A DNA stretch of 49,522 nucleotides from Blastococcus sp. CT_GayMR16 (GTDB taxonomy: Bacteria > Actinomycetota > Actinomycetes > Mycobacteriales > Geodermatophilaceae). Below the pieces are notes generated by a model that was not told the DNA's origin, did not search any database, and saw nothing but the letters and a program-made list of their open reading frames with translations. Where the stretch lies: positions 1 through 49,522 of the forward strand of contig NZ_SPQK01000025.1 of assembly GCF_004570875.1 (NCBI RefSeq), written 5' to 3'. Positions 35,472 through 43,479 of the stretch are shown in pieces. Both the position numbers and the translations under genes were made by a program. Numbering within the stretch: the first letter of the stretch is position 1; every line of letters begins with the position of its first letter.

Positions 35472-35530
35472 GAAGGACCCCGTCCTCCCCGCCCCTCGCA
35501 GGCTCGGGGCGGTGCCCTGGACGGGGCCGG
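35472..35530. repeat. Dispersed hairpin repeat, copy B
   Basis: Second copy of the element at 23204. It forms an outer stem CCCCGTCC / GGACGGGG (35478-35485 with 35519-35526) and an inner stem CCGCCCC / GGGGCGG (35489-35495 with 35506-35512). It begins 2 bp after the hrpA stop, so it probably terminates hrpA. Confidence 0.75.
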
Positions 35531-35575
35531 TTCCGGGCGCGACCATGAGGCTCCCCCGCATCGAGGGGAGGAGCC

Positions 35576-36202
35576 GTGGACACGTTCATCCGCTGGTCCG
35601 GGTACGGGCTCGTCGCGTCGGGCCTGCTCACGCTGCCCGTCGCGTGGCACCCCGACGTCTTCGACATCGGGTTCGCCGAGGCCGCCCGAGGCTCGTTCTG
35701 GGGCGCGGGGCACGCAGCCGGGCTGCTGGTCGCGGTCCTCTCCCTGCTGGCGCTCGCCGCGTGGGCGGCACTGCACGGGCCCCGGATGGGTCGCCTCGGT
35801 GCCGTCGGGGCCGTGCTCACGGTGGTGGGCCTGGTGGTCACCGCCGCCCTGGCCACCGTCGAGTCGCTCGCCTTCCCCGTGCTGGCGGAGGAGGACCCGG
35901 CCCTGCTCGAGATCGACGGCCCGCTGCTCGGGTCGGTCGCGTTCCGGGCGGTCGCCGGGCTGGCGCTGCTGTGGTTCATCGGCCTGGCCTGCGTGGGTGT
36001 GGCGACCGAGCGCGCCGGTGTGCTGCCCCGGGGCGCCGGCTGGCTGCTCGCGATCGGCGCGGTCTCCTTCGCGGCCTTCGAGGGACCGTTCGTGCCCGTC
36101 CTGGGCCAGGCGTCGGTGGTCGGCTTTGCCGTCGCCCAGGCCTGGTTCGGCCTCGCTCTGGTCTCCGCCCGCACCTCTGCGGCGGCGCCAGTGGCGTCGT
36201 GA
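35576..36202 (+). CDS. Membrane protein of unknown function (about 6 TM)
   Basis: 208 residues, almost entirely hydrophobic, with helices at roughly 8-25, 42-66, 74-94, 120-146, 153-172 and 177-196. A central acidic loop (LAEEDPALLEIDGPLL) faces one side. No recognised family. GTG 35576 is preceded by an excellent GAGGGGAGGAG site. It stands alone between the hrpA terminator-like repeat and a small acidic protein gene. Confidence 0.75.
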   Translation: MDTFIRWSGYGLVASGLLTLPVAWHPDVFDIGFAEAARGSFWGAGHAAGLLVAVLSLLALAAWAALHGPRMGRLGAVGAVLTVVGLVVTAALATVESLAFPVLAEEDPALLEIDGPLLGSVAFRAVAGLALLWFIGLACVGVATERAGVLPRGAGWLLAIGAVSFAAFEGPFVPVLGQASVVGFAVAQAWFGLALVSARTSAAAPVAS

Positions 36203-36279
36203 CCGACGACTGGTTTGCCGTCGGAGGGGATCGGGGAGGGGTTGCAGGACACCGTCGACGACACAGAGGGAGCTGCACC

Positions 36280-36435
36280 ATGAGCGAGCCCACCAGCCAC
36301 ACCGAGGCCGCCGGCGAAGGCGTCTCCGACGAGGAGATGGTCAAGACCGTGGCCGAGCAGACCGACAGCGCGTCGGAGAACGCGGACACCGCCGGCAAGG
36401 ACTGGAACGGCGACCCGAGCGGCGACCGCGGCTAG
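36280..36435 (+). CDS. Small acidic hypothetical protein (51 aa)
   Basis: ATG with AGAGGGAG 6-14 nt upstream. The 51 residues are highly acidic and hydrophilic (SDEEMVKTVAEQTDSASENAD ... WNGDPSGDRG in two separate stretches), with no hydrophobic core, so the protein is probably disordered or a helix formed with a partner. Small acidic proteins of this kind are frequent and unstudied in Geodermatophilaceae-like genomes. The P450 gene starts 16 bp later and may share its transcript. Confidence 0.6.
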   Translation: MSEPTSHTEAAGEGVSDEEMVKTVAEQTDSASENADTAGKDWNGDPSGDRG

Positions 36436-36451
36436 TTGCGAGACTGCGCCG

Positions 36452-37819
36452 GTGGAGACGACGACCGGCGCAGGTGCACCGACGACGGCAGGGCCGGGGG
36501 CCGCGGAACGGATCGCGGCCACCGCCCTGCGTCCGGCCCGGACCGTCGTCCGCTGGGGGGTGCGGCACGGCCTGGCGTCGGTGTTCCTCGAGCGCAGCGC
36601 ACGCAGCGGTGACCCGGTGGGTCGGCTGCTGCGGAACCCGGCGGTGCGCGACCACCCGTACGAGGTCCACGAGGAGCTGCGGGCCCGCGGGCCGCTGGTC
36701 GGGAGCAGCCTGGGGCTGGTCACCACGTCGCACGCGGTCGCCTCGGAGATCCTGCGCTCCGACCGGTTCGGCGTCGGATGGGACCGGGGCGCAGCACCTA
36801 GGCTGATCCGCTGGGCGCTCCGCTTCGGGGACGAGCTCGACGCCACCGGCGTCGCCGAACCGCCGTCGATGCTGGTCGTCGACCCGCCCGACCACACCCG
36901 CTTCCGCCGCCTGGTGAGCCGCGCCTTCACCCCTCGCGCCACCGCCGCGTTCGAGCCGGTGGTGCAGCGGACCGCCGATGCGCTCCTCGACGCCCTCGAG
37001 ATGCGCCGCGGCACGGTCGACCTCGTCGAGACCTACGCCGCCCAGCTGCCCGTCCTGGTCATCGCCGATCTGCTCGGTGTCCCCGCCGCGCGCCGCGAGG
37101 ACTTCCTGCGCTGGGGTGCCGCCGCGGCCGCCACGCTGGACCCGGGGCTGCCGTTCCGGCGGTACGTCGCCGCCGAGCGGGCGCTGCGGGCGATGCACGC
37201 GTTCCTCCGGGAGCACTTCGAGCGGCTGCGCCGGGAGCCGGCCGACGACCTGGTGAGCCGGCTGGTCGGGCTGCCCGACGAGGAGGCGCTGACCGAGCGG
37301 GAGCTGCACGCCACCGTGATGCTGCTGCTCGGCGCCGGCTTCGAGACGACGGTCAACCTGCTGGGCAACGGTGTGGTGCTGCTCGACACCCACCGCGACC
37401 AGTGGGAGGCGCTCGCCGCGGACCCCTCGGGCTGGGACGGCGCGGTCGAGGAGGTGCTGCGGCACGACAGCCCCGTCCAGATCACCGGCCGGACGGCGAA
37501 GGCCGACGGCGAGGTGGCCGGCCGGGAGGTTCGCGCCGGCACCCGCGTCACCGTGCTCCTGGGCGCCGCCAACCGCGACCCGGAGGTGTTCGACGACCCC
37601 ACCCGGTTCGACGTGGCGCGCGGCAACGCCCGCGACCACGTGGCCTTCTCAGCCGGCATCCACTACTGCGTCGGCGCCGGGCTGGCCCGCCTCGAGGGGG
37701 TCGTCGGCCTGCGCACCCTGGCGGAGCGATTCCCCGGGCTGCGGGTCAGCGGCCGCCCGGTGCGCCGGGATCTGCAGACGCTGCGGGGATTCGAGCACCT
37801 TCCGGTGGCGCTGCGCTGA
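36452..37819 (+). CDS. Cytochrome P450
   Basis: 455 residues with all P450 signatures: I-helix oxygen-binding GAGFETT (294-300), ExxR in EEVLR (334-337), PPDHTRFRRLVSRAFTPR in the substrate-side C-helix region, and the heme loop FSAGIHYCVGAGLAR with the axial Cys at about 406. Soluble bacterial class I type needing ferredoxin and reductase from elsewhere; none is encoded nearby. The N-terminal ~60 residues are longer than usual and Arg/Ala-rich. Its last 74 bp overlap the convergent MFS gene. Confidence 0.92.
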   Translation: METTTGAGAPTTAGPGAAERIAATALRPARTVVRWGVRHGLASVFLERSARSGDPVGRLLRNPAVRDHPYEVHEELRARGPLVGSSLGLVTTSHAVASEILRSDRFGVGWDRGAAPRLIRWALRFGDELDATGVAEPPSMLVVDPPDHTRFRRLVSRAFTPRATAAFEPVVQRTADALLDALEMRRGTVDLVETYAAQLPVLVIADLLGVPAARREDFLRWGAAAAATLDPGLPFRRYVAAERALRAMHAFLREHFERLRREPADDLVSRLVGLPDEEALTERELHATVMLLLGAGFETTVNLLGNGVVLLDTHRDQWEALAADPSGWDGAVEEVLRHDSPVQITGRTAKADGEVAGREVRAGTRVTVLLGAANRDPEVFDDPTRFDVARGNARDHVAFSAGIHYCVGAGLARLEGVVGLRTLAERFPGLRVSGRPVRRDLQTLRGFEHLPVALR

Positions 37820-39020
37820 CGTCGTCGGTGGTGAGCACCGCGTTCCGCGCCGCACCCCAGCCGAACCAGGTCATCGGCACCAGCGCCGCGAGGAGCAGGG
37901 CGATCGGCCAGGACCAGCCGCCGGTGAGGTCGTGCAGCGCGCCGATCACGAGCGGGCCGAGGGCGGCCAGCAGGTAGCCGAGGCACTGCGCGACCCCGCC
38001 CAGCCGGGCGGCGACGAGGGGCGTCGGGCTGCGCAGCACGATGAGGGTCAGGGCGAGGGCGAACCCGCCGCCCTGCGCCAGGCCGAACGCGCCGACCCAG
38101 AGCAGCGTGCCGGTGTCCGGCGCGATCAGCAGCCCGCCCAGCCCGACCGTGTAGGACACGGCCACGGCGAGGATCAGCGGGCGCTGGGTGCGCATCCGGC
38201 CGGCCTGGGCCGGCGCCAGGAGGGCCCCGGCCGCCCCGACGACGTTGGCGAACCCCAGGAGCAGGCCGCCCTCCCGCGCGGGGACGCCGGAGTCGGCCAG
38301 CAGCGTGGGCAGCCACGCCGCGACCGTGTAGAACTGCACGCTCTGCAGCCCGAGGTAGGTCGTCACCTGGCGGGCGAGGGGCTGGCGCAGCAGCGACCAC
38401 GAGCCGGAGTCGTCGGGCAGCGGTTCGCTGGTGCGGTGTGCCCGACCGGTGCCCGCCACGGGCAGCCAGAGGGCGAGGGCGGCGAGCGCCAGAGCCAGCC
38501 AGAGCCCCAGCGCCGTCCGCCAGTCGACGCCGAAGGCCGCGGCCAGCGGCACCGTGAGCGCGGCCCCGGCGGCGGCGCCGATGTTGAGCGAGGCCGAGTA
38601 GAGGCCCATGACCACGCCGGGGCGGGTGAACTCGCGCTTGACGTACGCCGGCAGCAGCACGTTGGCGAACGCGATCGCCGCACCGGCCAGCAGGCTGCCC
38701 GCGAACAGCAGGGCGACCGGAGGGAGCAGCCGGAGCGCGATGCCGGCGGCGAGCAGCACCAGCGACAGGGCGACGGCCGTCTCCAGGCCGATGCGGCGGG
38801 CCAGCCGGGGAGCCGTGGGCGCGAACGCCCCGAAGCAGAGCACCGGCAGGGTGGTCAGCAGTCCGGCCAGCGCGGAGGACAGGCCGGTCTCCGCGCGCAG
38901 GTCCCCGAGCACCGGGGCGACGGCGACGACGGCGGGCCGCTGGTTCAGGGCCACCGCGACGATCGCCGCGACGAGGGCGATCGTCGCCGCGCGGGACCGC
39001 ACCTTTCCCCCGCCGTCCAT
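37746..39020 (-). CDS. MFS transporter, CynX/NimT type
   Basis: 424 residues with about 12 membrane helices and the CynX-family feel: LNQRPAVVAVAPVLGDLRAETGLSSALAGLLTTLPVLCFGAFAP in the first two helices and VAARLGGVAQCLGYLLAALGPLVIGALHDLTGGW near the end. E. coli CynX and NimT/YeaN carry cyanate or 2-nitroimidazole; the substrate here is unknown. ATG 39020 (GGAGTGG upstream) is preferred over GTG 39038. The C-terminal coding end overlaps the P450 gene antisense over 74 bp. Confidence 0.85.
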   Translation of the reverse strand: MDGGGKVRSRAATIALVAAIVAVALNQRPAVVAVAPVLGDLRAETGLSSALAGLLTTLPVLCFGAFAPTAPRLARRIGLETAVALSLVLLAAGIALRLLPPVALLFAGSLLAGAAIAFANVLLPAYVKREFTRPGVVMGLYSASLNIGAAAGAALTVPLAAAFGVDWRTALGLWLALALAALALWLPVAGTGRAHRTSEPLPDDSGSWSLLRQPLARQVTTYLGLQSVQFYTVAAWLPTLLADSGVPAREGGLLLGFANVVGAAGALLAPAQAGRMRTQRPLILAVAVSYTVGLGGLLIAPDTGTLLWVGAFGLAQGGGFALALTLIVLRSPTPLVAARLGGVAQCLGYLLAALGPLVIGALHDLTGGWSWPIALLLAALVPMTWFGWGAARNAVLTTDDVSAAPPEGARIPAASADPGAPGGR

Positions 39021-39128
39021 CGGCGTCCACTCCACCACAGCGGTGATCGGGCCTCATCCCGGGGAGCCTCCCTCCCGTCAGGCGGAAGGAGGGTGGTCCG
39101 CGTCACACCCGTCTGTCACCGTCCGGGC

Positions 39129-40097
39129 ATGTTCCTGCGCCCCGCCGCCGTGGCCGTCGCTGCTCTGCTCACCGTGGCCGCCTGCGGGGGATCCGACGAC
39201 GCCGGCAACGGCGACTCCACGTCGGGGGGCACGGACCAGGTCACGATCGGGCTCATCCCGATCGTGGACGTCGCGCCCATCTACCTCGGGCAGGAGCAGG
39301 GCTTCTTCGCCGACCGGGACATCGAGCTCACCGTGGAACTGGCGCAGGGCGGTGCCGCGATCGTCCCGTCGGTGATGAGCGGCAACGCCCAGTTCGGGTT
39401 CAGCAACGTCGTCTCGATGATGGTGGCCGCCTCCGGCGGCCTGCCCGTCCGGCTCGTCGGCCCGGGTGTCCGCTCGACCGGTGAGCAGGGCGCGGACTTC
39501 AACGGGGTCGCCGTCCCCGGGGACAGCCCGATCCGGACGGCGGCCGACCTGGAGGGCCGCACGGTGGGGGTGAACACGCTCAACAACATCTGCAGCGTGA
39601 GCATCAACGAGTCGGTCCGGAAGGCCGGCGGCGACCCGTCGCAGCTGAACTACGTGGAGCTGCCGCCGCCGGACATGCCCGCGGCCCTCGACACCGGGCA
39701 GATCGAGGCGACGTGCATGAGCGAGCCGTTCCTGAGCGGCTACCTCGCGCGCGGCGGCCGGACAGTGGCGTCGAACTACGTGGACGTCGCACCCGAGGCC
39801 GACATCGCGGTGTACTTCACCTCGGCGGAGCTGCTGGAGTCCGATCCCGACCTGGTCGAGCGGTTCACCGAGGCGCTGGCCGAGTCGCACGCCTACGCCC
39901 AGGAGCACCCGGACGAGACGCGCGCGATCGTGACGACCTACACCAGCCTGACCGCCGAGCAGGTCGCCGGCGTGACGCTGCCGCAGTTCCCGACCGAGTT
40001 CAACCGCGAGTCCCTGGAGCGGATCGCCGAGCTCGCGGAGGAGGACGGTCTGCTGAAGGAGCCCGTCGACCTCGACCAGTTGCTGCCCGCCGGCTAG
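39129..40097 (+). CDS. SsuA/NMT1-type substrate-binding lipoprotein, orphan
   Basis: 322 residues. Lipoprotein signal MFLRPAAVAVAALLTVAAC, a Gly/Asp/Ser linker, then the NMT1/SsuA fold: QVTIGLIPIVDVAPIYLGQEQGFF, FGFSNVVSMMVAASGG, DLEGRTVGVNTLNN, MPAALDTGQIEATCMSEPFL. Such proteins feed sulfonate, nitrate or pyrimidine-precursor ABC importers. No permease or ATPase lies here. Closeness to the cys genes suggests a sulfur ligand, but it is on the opposite strand and only the stop codons overlap. A stray GTG at 39093 is too close to its ribosome site to be used. Confidence 0.85.
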   Translation: MFLRPAAVAVAALLTVAACGGSDDAGNGDSTSGGTDQVTIGLIPIVDVAPIYLGQEQGFFADRDIELTVELAQGGAAIVPSVMSGNAQFGFSNVVSMMVAASGGLPVRLVGPGVRSTGEQGADFNGVAVPGDSPIRTAADLEGRTVGVNTLNNICSVSINESVRKAGGDPSQLNYVELPPPDMPAALDTGQIEATCMSEPFLSGYLARGGRTVASNYVDVAPEADIAVYFTSAELLESDPDLVERFTEALAESHAYAQEHPDETRAIVTTYTSLTAEQVAGVTLPQFPTEFNRESLERIAELAEEDGLLKEPVDLDQLLPAG

Positions 40098-41443
40098 CTC
40101 GCGGGGGTCAGCATCCCGGCGCCGACGGTGGCGTTGGTGGCCTCGTCGATCAGGATGAACCGGCCGGTCGCGCGGTTGCGCAGGTAGTCGTCGACGAACA
40201 GCGGCTGGGTGGCGCGCAGCCGCACCCGCCCGATGTCGTTGAGCCCGAGCTCGCCGGCCTCGGGATCGCGGTGCAGCGTGTTCACGTCCAGCCGGTAGGT
40301 CAGGTCCTTGACCACCGCCCGCACCGTCCGCGTGGTGTGCTTGATGGCGATCCGCTGCCGGGGTCGCAGCGGCTCGTCGGCCATCCAGCAGACCAGCGCG
40401 TCGATGTCCTGGGTGGCGGTCGGCGCGTTCGCGGGCCGGCAGATCAGGTCGCCCCGGGACACGTCGACGTCGTCGGTGAGCCGCACGGTGACCGACATCG
40501 GCGGGAACGCCTCGTCGACCGGCCCGCGCGGACCGTCGATGCCGGCGATCGTGGTGGTCAGCCCGCTGGGCAGCACCTGCACCTCGTCGCCCGGGCGCAG
40601 GACACCGCTGGCCACGGTGCCGGCGTAGCCGCGGTAGTCGTGGTGGGCGTCGGACTGCGGGCGGATGACGTACTGCACCGGGAAGCGCGGGTCGACCAGG
40701 TTGCGGTCACTGGCGACGTGCACGTGCTCCAGGTGGTGCAACAGCGTCGTCCCCTCGTACCAGGAGGTGTTCGTCGAGTGGCGAACGACGTTGTCGCCGT
40801 GCAGCGCGGAGATCGGGACGACGGTCAGGTCGGGCACGTTCAGCTTGCTGGCGAAAGCGCTGAACTCGTCGCGGATCGACTCGAAGATCTCCTCCGACCA
40901 GTCGACGAGGTCCATCTTGTTGACCGCGACGACGAGGTGCGGCACCCGCAGCAGGGAGGCGAGGAAGGCGTGCCGGCGGCTCTGCTCGAGCATCCCCTTG
41001 CGGGCGTCGACCAGCACGATCGCGAGGTCGGCCGTCGACGCGCCGGTGACCATGTTGCGCGTGTACTGCACGTGCCCTGGGGTGTCGGCGAGGATGAACG
41101 TGCGCCGCGGGGTGCTGAAGTACCGGTAGGCGACGTCGATGGTGATGCCCTGCTCGCGCTCGGCGCGCAGGCCGTCGGTGAGGAGCGCCAGGTCGACGTA
41201 GTCGCCCTTGCTGGCGCGCTCGACCGCCTCGTACTGGTCCTCGAAGATCGCCTTGCTGTCGTAGAGCAGCCGGCCGATGAGGGTGCTCTTGCCGTCGTCC
41301 ACCGAACCGGCGGTGGCGATCCGGATGATGTCCTTGCGGGCCGTCGCGATCTCGACGGCGTGCTCGGCGACGGGGGAGTGGACGTCGATCGGAGGGTGGA
41401 CGCCGGGCTGGGCGGCAGTGTCGGGCTGGTCGACGGGGGTCAT
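40094..41443 (-). CDS. cysN: Sulfate adenylyltransferase subunit 1 (CysN)
   Basis: 449 residues. GTPase motifs: G1 GSVDDGKST, G3 DTPGH, G4 NKMD, and switch TDGLRAEREQGITID, then two EF-Tu-like beta-barrel domains. With CysD it makes adenosine 5'-phosphosulfate, GTP hydrolysis driving the reaction. No APS kinase (CysC) domain follows the barrel, unlike the fused CysNC of mycobacteria, so PAPS formation needs a separate kinase not seen here. It is separated from cysD by 316 bp that hold an opposite-strand gene. ATG 41443 lies after AGAGGGA. Confidence 0.93.
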   Translation of the reverse strand: MTPVDQPDTAAQPGVHPPIDVHSPVAEHAVEIATARKDIIRIATAGSVDDGKSTLIGRLLYDSKAIFEDQYEAVERASKGDYVDLALLTDGLRAEREQGITIDVAYRYFSTPRRTFILADTPGHVQYTRNMVTGASTADLAIVLVDARKGMLEQSRRHAFLASLLRVPHLVVAVNKMDLVDWSEEIFESIRDEFSAFASKLNVPDLTVVPISALHGDNVVRHSTNTSWYEGTTLLHHLEHVHVASDRNLVDPRFPVQYVIRPQSDAHHDYRGYAGTVASGVLRPGDEVQVLPSGLTTTIAGIDGPRGPVDEAFPPMSVTVRLTDDVDVSRGDLICRPANAPTATQDIDALVCWMADEPLRPRQRIAIKHTTRTVRAVVKDLTYRLDVNTLHRDPEAGELGLNDIGRVRLRATQPLFVDDYLRNRATGRFILIDEATNATVGAGMLTPAS

Positions 41444-41526
41444 CGGTCGGTCGTCCCTCTGTGCGGCTGGCGGGTCCGGTCGGCGCGGCGGACGCTGGTA
41501 CCCGATCCCCGAGGTGGAAGGACCAG

Positions 41527-41769
41527 GTGTTCGTCTTCGCCGCCGCCGTGCCCGCACTCATGGTCGTCGTCGTGGGTTACGTGCTCGGCTACGCCGTTGC
41601 CCAGTGGATCTGCGACCTGCTCGGAGTGGACGCGGCTCGGACGCCGGAGGTCGCGGGCTGGACCACGGGTCTCGTGCTCCTGGGCGTGGTGCTCTGGCTG
41701 CTGCTGAACCGCTGGCGCCGTCGTCGTCCGGAGAGCCCTGAACATCGGGGCGGCGACCATCAGAAGTAG
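41527..41769 (+). CDS. Small membrane protein between cysN and cysD
   Basis: 80 residues from GTG 41527, with GGAAGGA 5 nt upstream; the longer frame from 41461 has no such site. Two membrane helices (VFAAAVPALMVVVVGYVLGYAVAQW and TTGLVLLGVVLWLLL) with a short ARTPEVAG loop, then an Arg-rich tail (NRWRRRRPESPEHRGG). No family recognised. It runs opposite to the flanking cys genes and overlaps the cysD 3' end by 10 bp. Confidence 0.65.
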   Translation: MFVFAAAVPALMVVVVGYVLGYAVAQWICDLLGVDAARTPEVAGWTTGLVLLGVVLWLLLNRWRRRRPESPEHRGGDHQK

Positions 41770-42668
41770 CCCTCCTTCTTCCGGTCCTCCATGGCGGCGT
41801 CGCTGACCTTGTCGTCGCCGCGGGTCGCGCCGCGCTCGGTCATGCGGGTCACCGCGATCTCGGCGATGACCTCCTCGACGGTGACCGCCTCCGACAGCAC
41901 CGCCGCGGTCAGGTTCGCGTCGCCGACGGTGCGGTAGCGCACGGTCTCGCGGCGGATCTCCTCCCCGTCGCGGGGGCGGATGAACTCGTTGACGGCGTAG
42001 AGCATCCCCTGCCGTTCGACGACCTCGCGCTCCTGCGCCAGATACAGCGGCGGGATCGCGACGTCCTCCTGGAGGATGTACTGCCAGATGTCCAGCTCGG
42101 TCCAGTTCGACAGCGGGAAGACCCGGATCGACTCGCCGAGGTGGATCCGGCCGTTGTAGAGGTCCCAGATCTCGGGCCGCTGGTTCTTGGGGTCCCACTG
42201 GCCGAACTCGTCGCGGAAGGAGAACAGCCGCTCCTTGGCGCGCGCCTTGTCCTCGTCACGGCGGGCGCCACCGAACAGGGCCGTGAAGCCGTGCTCCTCG
42301 ACGGCGTCGAGAAGCACCGGCGTCTGGATGCGGTTGCGGGAGCCGTTGGGCTCCTCCTTGACCGTGCCGGCTGCGATCGCATCGGGCACCGAGGCGACGA
42401 TCAGCTGCACGCCCAGCTCGGCGACCCGCTTGTCGCGGAACTCCAGCACGTCGGGGAAGTTCAGCCCGGTGTCGACGTGCATGACCGGGAAGGGGATGCG
42501 CGCGGGGGCGAACGCCTTGCGGGCGAGCTCCAGCATCACGATCGAGTCCTTGCCGCCGGAGAACAGCAGCACCGGGCGTTCGAGCTCGGCGACGACCTCG
42601 CGGATGACGTGGATGGACTCGGCCTCCAGCGTCTCCAGCTGGCTCAGCCGGTAGTCGGGCGTTGGCAT
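41760..42668 (-). CDS. cysD: Sulfate adenylyltransferase subunit 2 (CysD)
   Basis: 302 residues, standard length. PP-loop LLFSGGKDSIVML binds ATP alpha-phosphate; HVDTGLNFPDVLEFRD, LFGGARRDEDKARAKERLFSFRDE and the WNLYNG/FPLSNWTELDIWQYI segment are diagnostic of CysD (phosphoadenylyl transfer from ATP to sulfate). It ends KKEGYF, the conserved C-terminus. ATG 42668 is used; an upstream ATG would add a non-conserved extension. Together with CysN and CysQ, this forms the sulfate activation group. Confidence 0.94.
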   Translation of the reverse strand: MPTPDYRLSQLETLEAESIHVIREVVAELERPVLLFSGGKDSIVMLELARKAFAPARIPFPVMHVDTGLNFPDVLEFRDKRVAELGVQLIVASVPDAIAAGTVKEEPNGSRNRIQTPVLLDAVEEHGFTALFGGARRDEDKARAKERLFSFRDEFGQWDPKNQRPEIWDLYNGRIHLGESIRVFPLSNWTELDIWQYILQEDVAIPPLYLAQEREVVERQGMLYAVNEFIRPRDGEEIRRETVRYRTVGDANLTAAVLSEAVTVEEVIAEIAVTRMTERGATRGDDKVSDAAMEDRKKEGYF

Positions 42669-42744
42669 GCGCGCGGTCTCCGGAGGATCGACATCAGGAC
42701 GAGCAACGCCCATCCCGTTCATGCGGATTCCCGTCCAGTGTCCG

Positions 42745-43479
42745 TCATCGCCCCGCGCGCACCGCCGCCAGGATCGGTTCGGCCAGCTCCGGACGGCAGA
42801 CGACCAGGTCGGGGAGCCACGGGTCAGGGTCGTTGTAGACGAGCGGGGAGCCGTCCAGGCGGCAGGTCGTGAGCCCGGCCGCGCGGGCGACGGCGACGGG
42901 TGCCGCGGAGTCCCACTGGTACATGCCGCCGCCGTGGACGTAGGCGTCGACCTCGCCACGGACGACGGCGACCGTCTTGTAGCCGGCCGATCCGAGCGGG
43001 ACGAGCTCCCCCTCCAGGGCGTCCGCGACGACGGTGGCGATCTCCGGCGGGCGGGTCCGGCTGACCGCGATCCGGACGGCGCCGGACCGCGGGGGCAGGT
43101 CCGGCGCGGGATCGGTGCGGAGGACCTCCCCGAGGCCGGGCAGCGCGACGGCTGCCGCGGTCAGCTCCCCGGCCGACCAGAGCGCCACGTGGACGGCCCA
43201 GTCGTGCCGGTCCGGATCGCCGTACTCGCGGGTCCCGTCGAGCGGGTCGACGATCCACACGCGTTCGGCGGTCAGCCGCCGCCGGTCGTCGGCCGCCTCC
43301 TCGCTGAAGACGACGTCGCCCGGGCGGTCGTCCGACAGCGCGGTGACGATGGCCCGCTGCGCGGCCGCGTCCCCGGCGTCCCCGAGAGCGCGCCCGGCCA
43401 GGCCGCCGGACCGCAGGTCGACCAGCACGGCGGCGGCCGCCCGGGCCGCGCGCTCCGCGACCGCGACGTCGCTGGTCAC
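42745..43479 (-). CDS. cysQ: 3'(2'),5'-bisphosphate nucleotidase CysQ
   Basis: 244 residues of the inositol-monophosphatase superfamily: metal sites VFSEEAADD, WIVDPLDGTREY and the late MYQWDSAAPVAVARAAG. CysQ removes the 3'-phosphate from PAP (and PAPS) and so controls the sulfate-activation product. It is 76 bp upstream of cysD on the same strand and overlaps the thioesterase upstream by 4 bp, so it probably belongs to one operon with cysD and cysN. Confidence 0.9.
   Translation of the reverse strand: MTSDVAVAERAARAAAAVLVDLRSGGLAGRALGDAGDAAAQRAIVTALSDDRPGDVVFSEEAADDRRRLTAERVWIVDPLDGTREYGDPDRHDWAVHVALWSAGELTAAAVALPGLGEVLRTDPAPDLPPRSGAVRIAVSRTRPPEIATVVADALEGELVPLGSAGYKTVAVVRGEVDAYVHGGGMYQWDSAAPVAVARAAGLTTCRLDGSPLVYNDPDPWLPDLVVCRPELAEPILAAVRAGR

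Noticed and set aside
23204-35530. The two dispersed repeats as ends of one transposable element
   Set aside because: They are in the same orientation 12 kb apart around unrelated housekeeping-type genes and no transposase is present.
31466-35776. A 1436-codon open frame antisense to hrpA
   Set aside because: Same shadow effect; composition is artefactual and hrpA is complete on the plus strand.
39083-39131. GTG 39093 as start of the SsuA-like gene
   Set aside because: The GGAAGGAGG site is directly adjacent with no spacing, and it would put polar residues before the lipoprotein signal.
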